Below are positions 41,792-53,700 of a stretch of DNA of 64,000 bases, one piece after another (position 1 is the stretch's first letter; each line of letters begins with the position of its first letter). Where the stretch lies: contig JAQGDQ010000169.1 of the NCBI GenBank assembly GCA_030141605.1, positions 124,001-188,000 of the forward strand. Direction: 5' to 3'. The notes under the pieces are model-generated. The model saw only the letters and a list, made by a program, of their open reading frames with translations. It was not told where the DNA came from and searched no databases. Source of the stretch: Tubiluchus corallicola (Eukaryota > Priapulida > Priapulimorpha > Priapulimorphida > Tubiluchidae). The translations under genes and the position numbers were made by a program.

Positions 41792-44700
41792 GAGATAGAG
41801 AGGGAGAGAGAAAGAGAGAGAGAAAGAGAGGAGAAAGAGAAACAGAGAGAGAGAGAGAGAGTGAACGCGAAGAACAGAAAAGAGACAACAGCAGAGAGCG
41901 TGAAGAGTAATAAAACATATGTGCGGTAAAGAAAATGAAAGAAGAAACGAAACAGGCAGAAAAGTGGTATAAAAAAGAAAAAAGAAGTGTCAAGCGAAAG
42001 GTGACTGTGATAATGCACGTATCTTAAGAAAGCCAAAAAAGTCCGTCATATGAAAACATTGTTATCATCGCGAAATTTTACTGAATGGAATTAGAACATA
42101 TTCCTGATTTTCAAAACTGTCAGTTTTGTGTGATACTACAGGTGTAAAGTGTTAACAGGCCTATCACACACCATTTTTTATTGAAATTATTTATTTGCAC
42201 TATATGACAGAGAACGATAATTTCCTGCATTTTAAATCCAGTTTCAGAATTATATCTCTGCGATATACATACGAGTAAGCACTTATTCCATTAGTGCTAA
42301 TTTCAGTCAAAGAAATTGTTGAATTTGCTCGGAAGGAATTTGTAAAATTTCAGTCTTGTATAATCATTGTCTCAATAATTGAATAACGACGCGAAAGTCT
42401 GGACAATAAATTTATATTAATTTCAGCATGCAAGCTATCGGCATCGCAAACTCGTACATTAACTTATTTGAATATTTAAGAATAAGACTGAAGAAGATAA
42501 CTAAAATAAGAATGAATGGATAAAGTAAGTTTAGTGTAACGTTTACGGTGAGTGGTAAAAGAGAATTCCAATAAAAATGAAAAGCAATATTTTCAATCAT
42601 GAAAGTTGTTCTTTATTCAAAATTATTGCTGCAACAAGTGTACAAGCGCATCAATTGCAGCTGATTTAATCCAGTAGAATCAAAGTCATTGAGAACACTG
42701 TCACAGTGAAAAACACGTGAATAAGGTTGTTTGATTTATAATAATGCCAATCCAGACTCGACGGCAACAAATTAAATGGCTTGTTTGTTTCCGTTCCCAT
42801 AGCAACGTGTTTCGCCTCACTCTGTTTTATCCTCATCCGTGCGCACATATTGCTGTCGATTCTCTTTCCTTACTAAAAGAACAATTATTATTCACCTGCT
42901 GGTCTCGTAAATTATTCCATGAGTCTTTTAAATTAATGTATTAATTGTTGCTTTAAATTTAGGAGCTTAATTTTTTCAACCGTTTTAAAATTTGCAACAA
43001 ACTAGAAGGCTCTAGTTTTTTATGCGCTCTTCATTTTACATTGTGCGTAAATCAAATATTGCAAAAAAGACAAAATGGAACAGGTTATTTTTAACCAATT
43101 TGAACATCGAATATTTTTCAGAAACAATTTAACGACGAGATGATTTTTTATTTTGAATCCATACTTATTTAATAATCCTATTTACAAAACAAACCTAAGT
43201 TACTAATACAATCATTATACACCACCCAATATTAAAAATGCAGACAGGTGGTATTTTGACTGAGTTGGTCTAAGCAAAAATTAGTTTTACTGCCGTAATT
43301 AAAGTAATGCTGGCAATAATTAACACATCAGTTTTTCTAATTTCGTTGTATAAAAAGTAAGTCACGCAAAGGCACACATTTCCTCCAGTAAGTGAAAACA
43401 ATATAAAAATAAGTTTATAGGCCACTTACCCGAAACAAATTATTTTATATAATTTTTATGTATTTAACGCTTCACGGCGCAAAGGTTGCTCCTATTATTC
43501 CATACCTGTGCTGTTGTGCGTACTTTTGTTGTTAAGAAGAAGTCAGTCAGACTACTCAGTTGGTCAATCAACCAACACCAACCAACCAACCGGCCGACCA
43601 ACCAACTAACCAAGCAACTAAACCGCCTACAAATCAGCCAAGCAACAAACTAATAACGAACCAACTCGATTAACTACCGATCAATTAAATTTTCATGGGT
43701 TTTTCGGGGTGTGGTATTTTTATATCCAGGTTTTTAATAATAAGTTGAAAAGACAAACTGACCTGGAAAGATGTGCATTTAATTATAGTAAAGATCGGTA
43801 ATTTTTCGAGTAGATTATATAAAAGATATTTTCGTAGTACTGAACTCTTTCTTTCTACTAAACTTTCTCTGTATCAAATTTTTCTAGTACCAAACCTTTC
43901 CAGTACTAAACTTTCTTAGGACCAAACTTATACCGAACCACTTATAAATTGTATCAGATTTATTTGACCCACAAATGCTTGCCAAAACTTTGTCAATACC
44001 GTATTTACCAGTACCATATTTTCCTGTAACCAATAGTCCAGTGCCAAAAAATTCTTGTACCAAAAAAACTAGTACCAAATTTTCTTGTACCAAACCTACT
44101 AGTACGAAACTTACTGCGCACCTTTGCGCCGTACGAGAATATTCAAGTACTATTAGCAATAATAGTTTTCACATTGCACGGAAACCATAAAAGCACGAAT
44201 TGTTCATCATATACTAGTACAAACCGATCATTAAGCTCGTTACCTTAATTTTTGAATTACGTATAAAATAAAGTATCTAAATAAGGTAAAATCTTCATAA
44301 AGTGTCTCGCTGTGCGATACCAAATTAAGAGATGCGGCAACAGCTTCTTTGGCTGCATGGTAAATATCACTATTACATTATTAGCATATATTGTACCATA
44401 AACATCATTATACTGCATTACCGGATATGTTTGAAATTTTCTATATTTTGTAAAAATGTCTATGAATCTAACCTACATATGGCTTGAAATAAAATTTTAA
44501 CCTACTTTAGCCTATCAGCGAAGTATTTTCTAAATCTTTATCGGTATTATCCGTTCTCTTGATATAATAGTGTATCGCTTTTTTGCATGTAGTTTTGCTT
44601 TGTAAGTTTCTTATTATATTTTTAACCGAAGGTTTCAGTGGATTTAATTATAATTCGTAGGACATTGATTTTCAACGTAAAGCTCATGCAGTGAAGCTAT

Positions 44701-47700
44701 TGGAGCTTAGATCATTAACACACAGGTACACGCGACATGTATTCACTATTTCACCATTATTGAGGTGGGGGGGGGGGGAAGAAATGTCTGGAAAATTATA
44801 GAAAATATATAACGTAAGATCGAATACAAATTATTACTCAAAGCAAAAAACGAACAATGAGTTTGAATAAGATTGTTAAGTTGTAACTGACACACTATAA
44901 GTTTATGCAGAAAAAAAAATCGGCATTAATAGGAAAAATAAGTCAGATATCTATCTGTGTACAAACCTTGCATGTGACAGAAAAATATTGCACAGAGCAA
45001 TGCCATTTAAGCACCTAAATCCCAGGTGTAGCATAAGAGATTGAAAAGAGTTAAATGAGTAAATTTAAGTAGATTTTATGAAGCCTGGTGCGTTGCAAAA
45101 TTATATCTTACATTTCCCACACAAAATATTTTGCATTATGCACAGGAACATTAGATGTATTTTTTGCAGTTGCAACCGTCTTTAATACTTGACAATAAAG
45201 AGTCTAGAAGAAACACTATAGTAGAAATACGCTAATATGATGAAATATGTTGGCCAAATTACCAAGAAATGTTATCATGCATTTCTTCATCATGACATCA
45301 AATGCAATTATCATTTGCACTATCTAATTTTCCAATACATTTCTAATACATAATTAGGTTTTTGAGCACTGCAATATAAACATCGACATTGAAGCATATC
45401 AGCATAATTATTTGTACTTCATTGTTTCTGCACCCTGTATTATAACGTTACGAATGGTTACTCGAAATGACTAACTCTTGCTTTTCGCAATCTGACTCAA
45501 AATACTGTCTCAAATCCGAAGTATCGACATTGACCGGTTGAAGTTACGCAATGATTGCAATATATTCTATAATATGAAGAGAATTCGTGAAACTCCTGGG
45601 AGCCTAGCACCTGTGATTAATAAGTGTGATGTGCTGGCAGGTGTACTATTGTGTTGTTTCCTATAGGTGAAAAGCAGCTACCAGGTTAAAAACAAACAAA
45701 ATCATTACAGCTTTTCCCAGTGATGATTTATGTGCGCTGGCTTCAACATCATCAACCTGGGGTCATTGTGTAAGACATTACCTAAGGGAACACATTACAA
45801 CTGGTGAAAATTATAAATGCCTGGCAGAACAACAGTGTTCAGGTTCAATTTTTCAAAAAGTTTAAAAATATAAACTAAGATTCTTGTGCTCAGGCGTTTA
45901 AACTTCATGCAAGTTAACAGTGCATTGTAATAATTTTGTTTTTAACGCAGTTGTTAATACATGTACTCCGTTTTGATACAGTTCCATAACCAGCATGAGA
46001 TGGCTAATTCTTTTCTGAGTTCTTTTGATCTTCAAATGAACATTTTGATTCTTGCAGAGAACTATAAGCTTGCGGCACGTGGAAAACTTATACAGCTAAC
46101 AACAAATATGAATATTTACATAATCGTAAACATACGTACAATTGTATGATCCTGACGAGGTATATGTATATGTAATACAGTATGTAATAATTAACTATAG
46201 TAATATATAGTAATATATAACTATAGTAATATATATATATATATATAACTATAGGTTTATGTAATAATAAAGAATAAAGAAAGGCAATTAAAATTTACAC
46301 CGCTACAGAAGTGCTAAGATACCACAGGAAAATTATGTAAATTATATTGTGTTCTACCGGGATTACTAAACAGTTGTTAATGTCATAATATTATTGCTTT
46401 GTACAATAAACCATAACTATTTAATTTGTTCCAGCAGGAATCGGATTTACCTGTTATTATCAGAGGTTGCATTACCGCTCTCTAGTTAATTAGTTAATAC
46501 GTTTGCGCACTCATGCCTATGAAAAGTGCTAAATTACGCATTCGCCATAGTACTAATCTAGACATTTCAGTTATATAGCCACATCCGCCATCACCATCAG
46601 CCAGGTAATAAATCCAACTAAACCTCATTTCACATTATCAAAATGTTTTTCAATTCATCCGGGAGCAAGTCACTAGATGTATTAATGTCACTCCATTAAG
46701 CTATCTGATGAAACCCATCAGGCAGGTAGAGAATAGTAAACTGTCTCTGGCTTATTCAAGTTGAGCGTGTAACATGGCCGACGCAGTTTGATGATGGCTT
46801 TATTTCCGACGCGACCTTCAGAACATTAGATTGAAGCCCTGGCTAGGCTCATCATCAACATTTCCTGCAGTAAATCAGACCAGCGTTTGTCTGTTTGATA
46901 TGTAATTAACATCAGTAGCTCGGGAGTAATGAGTTCATAAAACAAGCAAGGAGTTAATCAGTGGAGTTTATGTGGTTGTACACGGGTGGATGGCTCTTAA
47001 CAACAGATTCGCGCGCCAGGCGTCTGCGTGGCGCCACCGGCGCGCACTTGGCTTTGTCTCATCTGACGTTTTTATTGCTCACTACTTGTTCTTTCTTATT
47101 TATGCAAAATTTCCTGTAAGAAAATGGACTGAAATGAGATTATGAATGTTGCTGCTAATAAAGCGATAGGTTAATCTGGCATTTAATGGTAATAGAAGGG
47201 CAGTTCCCTGGCGAGGCTAGATGCCCTAAAGCGCCATGCTTAATGCTGAGTACATGATGAGGAGTGAACGCCTCATTGATTATCTTTGTCCCCGTGTCAG
47301 ACAAACAAAAAAACCTACTAAGCTATACACAGATATGAAAGAACGTGTTTATTTTCGTACAGCGTGTTTGTTTGTTCGCCCTGGTGGCTTCATATGTGAG
47401 CGCCTAAGATGTGACGAAAAGGTGACACCTAGTCTAGATCTCATGAGAAGCCACGTAGATTTGTCCCAACAAGTTTAATATTAGTCTAATTTGATGAATA
47501 AAATGAAGAAAAAATGATGGTTCACCATTTTAACGAAACGCCTAACTAACTACGATGGTGAAAACAACGACAAAAATAATAGCAGTAACGACAGGACGAG
47601 GATGAGGATGACGACAATGACTGATTAAAAAAGGCAACAGTATTGCAATCTCAAGGCTATCGTTTAAACTATAGTTACTACCATAACCAATGTATTCATT

Positions 47701-50700
47701 AATTTTGCAACATTAATTTGATCATGAATAATTTTTCATGAGCTGTTAAATTTTGTAAATTCTAAATAAGCTTACCGAAAACTGTGTAATTAAAATGTAC
47801 TAGTTACTTGCTTATATAACAGATAAATAAATTACTAAGATGTACATATAAGTAATGAAAACATTGGAGATAACATAACTAAATAAAAAATATTAAATAA
47901 ACAATCAAATGCAAAAATTGATTGATTGATTAATTAAGTAATTAATTAAAAATAAAAGTGCAAAAAAAGAACAACTGAGCAAGTATAAATGTGTAAAAAG
48001 CAAGGGAACAAAAATACAGTATAGTACTCAATGGCTTGTGTTAAGTTTTCAACACAGTTTTTTGAACGTAAAAGGCTCCATTTTATTTTATTGGGATTAG
48101 TGTGATAATGTTTAATGAAAGCATAGTTTTGTTAACAAAGTAAGTAATTAATAGTACTTAGGTTAAAATAGCTTTAATCCCTCGAATTTAGAATAATATA
48201 CGTGTTGGCCTACTACAGAACTTAATGTCATGTATGCGTTATCATTCTTATCTTTCAAACATAATTTTAATTTTATGATGTTTTATTCCTAACACGGGCA
48301 TTTATTAGTGTTGTTGTAAAAAAGAGAAGAATAATGGGCTGAACACAGTGTTACCAAAGACTGTAAGTGACGGTGTAGCATACGAAGCCATTTATACACT
48401 AATAAATATTACCGTTATATCTAGAGTATAATTAAATTTAGTAAGGGCTGATCTTACTTTAATTTCTTTTGCTTCATAAAGTTCTCCGTTACCCATGCTG
48501 GTAATGCACATGTACAGAAGTCAGACATTTTTTCTATTTATAATGCAGCGTAGAGATGACTTCGCAGGATAAGCGTTTGCGTGACGAAGTCGTGCTTAAA
48601 TCTGATAAAGGACTCACGAACACACACGCACGATGTGTGAAAACGCCGAAACACGCATAGTAAATTTACCTGATTAAGAATATCAGTTGTTTCGCATATA
48701 TAGCGTAAAGAAGAGACTATTAATACAGCAGTTTTTTTATTTTGTTAATCGACGACATTAATTCAATGTAAGTAGCTGCACCTAAAGTTTGGAATAGCAT
48801 CCCGATTAACACTTCGTGAGGCAGCTTCTACAGCTATATTAAAAAAATTGCGCAAAATTTTCTTTATCGTAAATTTTATTCTTAATAAATTAATTTTTTT
48901 ATTTAAAAAAATGCGTGACGTTTTAATGAATTTATGTCATATGTGTAGTGAATTTCAGGGCTTGTATAATGATCCTTGGCGTAATTTTTTTTTTGCAATT
49001 TATGTTTACATACTGAAACTTTCTAATATTTCGGGATATGTGTATATTTAAAGCGCATTACGCAAATAAATATTTATTTTATTTTATTCCTAGTGTTTAT
49101 TAATTTTATTTGTTTACGAGAAGTATCACTCGCATAAATTTTACATGTTAAATGCGCAACGCATTTCGTGCGTAAATATGCTCGCTAGAACTTCTTACAA
49201 CAAAAAGTAAATTATGTTATTTAGGTTACGCCTAATTATGCGAAAGTTCATCAAAACTCATCCTCTTTAACACTCTCATTCGCTACACCGCCTTCATCTT
49301 TTTATACTTTGCAACCTATGGTCCAATAAATCGGCATGCGCCTGGAGGCCACGGAAACTGATTTGTGCGCAGCACAGGTGTTTTTTTGATTTTACATCTT
49401 GTGCCAAATTTTACGACATGCTTGCAAATTTGACGTATATGAAGGCTCGAGAAATTAGACTGTCGGCTGGAGCACGCCCAGGTGGACATTTATATTATCC
49501 ATTAGCGTGACCTCTAAAACGAAAAGGATTTCAGAGATAAAACGTTGAGATATTAAGCATACTATTTTCGCGAAAAAGTTAAAGCATACTGCTGACAATT
49601 CACTATTCAGGATGTGAAAATTGCCAGCCTTTCTAAGGTGGAATGCCTTATCACCTGTCCAACCTATGAATAGTAGACTTACATAAATAAGCCAATTGTT
49701 ACGTAAAATTTATTGCTTATAATAAGGAGTTTACTGTGTGTAGGCTGTGCGTACAATGGATTGGCCATCATCTTCAAGACTTTTTGTCAGCTATAGAGCA
49801 CTTAGCCCATGGGCATAAATATAATGTTATGATAATATCTACGAAACAATTTTTCCGTTGAATACGACCGAAATATAAATCAAGTTAAGTTTAGTGCTGA
49901 GACTGTTGATTTGCACAAGCTGTATGACACGTTGACGCTTTTGTGCTGTTGAAATATGATAGCGTAAATCCTAGAGTCCTACGTCCTGTTTTAATTAAGG
50001 ACAATGGTTTAAAGACAAGTGGTCACAGCACGTGTGACTGGTTACAGAGTTAATGGGTAGCTAATCACTGAGAAAACTGTGTGATTTTTGCACGAGTTAT
50101 TTCTTTCATTTCAAGGTGCAAAAAGTTTCAGACGTGACCTTCCTGCCCTCAGTGACCTCTGCCGGTTCAGTCTTAAGTTTAGAGGTTTGTCCTTGAAAAT
50201 GAGATAGATTTCAGTCCAATAACATCCATTCAGCATGCCGTTGAGTGCATTTCAACACCAAAATGAATTTTACAAGGAAAAACACTAAATTAACATGATT
50301 CGTCAAAAATATCCCTGAAGTTTGGTCTCAAATTATCGAAGTTAACACAATGAATTGACAAATTACGGCTCTAGCCTTTCATTCCAGCTTACTTTCTGCA
50401 AAAAAAAAAACTAAAAATAGACACTGTATATACAGTGACCAAATTTCAGTGAAATTCTGGTTGACTACCTGCTCAAAGCAAAAAGCGTGGACTAGACAAT
50501 AAGCCTAGTGATTATTTAACTAACGTAAGATTTCTTTAGTAATTACAAAACATTTTTGTGAAAGGACATTTCCTGCCGCCTGATTGCTTCTGGCGAGCTA
50601 CAGGCCGCCGAAACACTAAATTAAGTACCTGAGTTAACAACCTAGTTACATACTCATTTGTTCTACCTTTTCAGTTGTGCTCAACCAAGGACGTATTGGA

Positions 50701-53700
50701 GGTGACACGTCATTAGATACTTATAGACATCATCATACTAGTCAAGAAATCTTCCAACTTAAACCTCAAATCGATGTTAATGACATCAATCTGGTTAGTA
50801 TTTTATTGTCAACACACCTGTTGGCTTATAGTAGATCTTGCATGCCTATTATTTTAATACCTTTTAAAATCAAAATGTTTCGTCACGTTATTGCCTTAGA
50901 ACTTACACATGTATCTTGAGAGCTGAACCTAGATGAGATCTAGCAGCTGCTGAAGCCAGCGAGGCTATTAGTATTCTCGGCAAAGCAGGCACTTACTGTC
51001 ATCTGGTGGAGATTTCATAAAACGAATAATTAAAAAACATACAAGCAGCTGTATAGGCAACAGAGGTCTTGAGAAAAACCCTCACAGCCTTCAACGACAA
51101 TAATTTTATAATACCGTGCAGAAAGCGTTGTTGTTACCTCGAGGTGGAGATATACGATTTCTTAATGTGTAAACCCCTTTAAAACTACTCTTTTATTAGT
51201 TATGGACGTGACCTTAAAAAAACTTATTACCAAAACTGTTTACACATTTTTCAGGCTCTTCACGGCTTCTTGATGATTCTAACATCTGAGGGCGAAGTCT
51301 TCTTCGTGTCGTCCGGAATAGAAACATATCTGGGTTTCCATCAGGTACAGCGTTAAAAACTGATCATAGCTGTAACTTAATCAGGACTTACCAATAGGCC
51401 ATTGGTAGGCCACTGGCCTAGGGCCCACGGGGATCTAGGGCCCACTGAAACTAATTTGTCACGCAGCGTGCTAGCGTGTAACCTCGTTTCAAATATATAC
51501 TAGGTATTTCATTATACAGTCAGTATATTTAAAACCTGAGGGCGTCTGTATAATAAGTATAGGTTCGGAATATGGGTCTGTGGCCCACTGGTAGGCCAAT
51601 GTGTTGTTCTCACGCGCCCCCCTAAAGTTTGGTGTAGGGCCCGCAAGTAGATAAATCCGACCCTGAACGTAACAGTTCTTTGTAACATTGTCCTGGAAAG
51701 TATTTTGTTCTGCTATTGTTATACTGCTATTCGTGTTTGTCAAGTGTAAATATATAAATTCTAAATCAAAGTCGTAGTATCATCCGCTTTTCTCTTTAAG
51801 TGAAGTAATGAATTAACTCATACTTTATCGTAAGAAGCCCAAACAGATAGAAGTATATTTTTCAGTCTGACATTGTACATCAAAGTGTGTATGAACTCAT
51901 TCACTCTGAAGATAGGGAAGAGTTACGACGGCAGCTTGCGTGGAGTGCTTTTTTACCACCGGAGCGGCTTAACATGAGTTTACATGAGCTAATGTTACCA
52001 GGTATGCCGATTTAAAATGATAAAATCTGTAAAAAATAACTGTCTTTTCATTTATGTTTACTATATTTGTGGTATTTGGTACGTACACACAGATAATGAG
52101 CGCTGCTTTCTCATTTTTGCGTAGTGTCTACATCATGCACTGAACAAACTATTTGTCCGCGTTAGTACTTTATCAATGCAAACAAACTGTATTAGAATAT
52201 ATATGATAACTATTTTAATAGGATAGGTAGGATGAACTTCATTGTTTCTGTTTCCATGTTGAATACTCTGTATACAACATTTGGTAAACCTTTTTTCTAC
52301 AGACTTCTGAACACGTTTCATACGGTGCTTTAGTAGCATAAAGCACAATTTTTGACCTGTGGTGAGTGATTTTTATTTTATTTTTGTTTAGAAAACTGCC
52401 AATATTTAGAAAGATGTTTTACTTTACGATTTCGATGTCTGTTAGATAACACATCGGGGTTTCTAGTAAGTATGACAATCCTTCAAGAAGTGTCATGACA
52501 GACAAGTATCATGATTATTAACTTCACACAGTGTTACATGTAACATTTACGAAAATGAAACTAAAACTGATAATATATAATTGATTTTTAAATGTTTGTT
52601 TGCTACCTGGAAGTATGGGTATCGTAAATGCGAAGGCAAATGTTTTTGTATAGCTTGAAAATTGAACTCTTGGAATTTTTGATTTATAGTTATTAGTCAA
52701 ACATTCTTTAACAGTCTATATCTGGTCAAACGACCTTAACTTCATTTTGAAAGCCTGGCTATCATGTGTAAGATCCACCAAATGCAAATTCTTCTAATCA
52801 TTAGTAGTAAATATGACACACCCCTTTTTTAATTAGTAGTCTTCGAAATATAATGCGTTTTTTGTGTTTGTTTCTTTTCCGTCATTTGCTCACACAAGTT
52901 TTTATTTTTGCACAGGTTGAAAATGTGGAGAAGAATGATATTTGCATAAGTTTCTAGTCTTGTAGTGGTTAAAATAAGAGAAAGAATGATGTTTGCACAA
53001 GTGGTTTTTATTTTTGCAGAGGTTGGAAATGCGGGGAAGAATGATGTTACTCAATGGTCAGAATCTGCGAACGTGTGAAGACCAGCCTCTGGCATTTTTT
53101 GCAATCTGCTGTCCGTTTGGTCCTCCGTCCATGATGGATATACCACAGCGAGAAGTCATGTTTAAAAGCAAACACAAGCTGGATTTGTGCATTATCTCAA
53201 TGGAACCCAGGTTCGTTTCATTAACCTATTTTCACATTTATCTGTTTTCTAGTCATGGAATAGTAGTAGATATCATAGAGGCAATTAATAAGTTATGCAC
53301 CAAAAAAATATAATCTTGCTGATAAATTACATTAAAATTAGCATGGAATATTCTCTGCCTGAGTGACACATCTTTAAATGAACTTACATCTTCACACATT
53401 GAGCTGTACACACTGTTGTTGTAACCTAATCCGAATTCTAACATAACTGGTCACCTGAATAAAATGCGTGCATTGTACAGGGTACCTTAATTACTGATGC
53501 GATTCATTAGTCAGATTATTTGTAATGTCCACCAATGGTTTCTAGGGGAAAGTTACTACTTGGTTACGAAGATAACGACCTGGCTAATAAAGGTGGCTAC
53601 GATATTATTCACTACGATGATCTAACGTATGTTGCTGCAGCACATCAAGAGTGTAAGTGATATTTACTAGTGATAAATTTATGAAAAAATGACTGTATAA

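Larger units (their letters stand above)
27164..50674 (+). other. AHR intron 2 (23.5 kb)
   Basis: GT-AG intron (gtaagg...ttttcag). It holds pyrimidine tracts, palindromes, facing CT/GA arrays, a decayed LINE piece and minisatellites. High-complexity, less AT-rich blocks at about 35160-35480, 38600-38820 and 46560-47480 stand out and could be regulatory. The 80-codon frame at 47236-47478 has no recognisable motif. Confidence 0.85.

Noticed and set aside
47236-47478. 80-codon frame with mixed composition in a GC-richer block
   Set aside because: No recognisable domain and no clear splice partners. Kept only as part of a possible regulatory block.
53211-53313. Read-through extension of exon 7
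   Set aside because: It is open by chance after a weak donor. PAS-B homology continues only from 53546.
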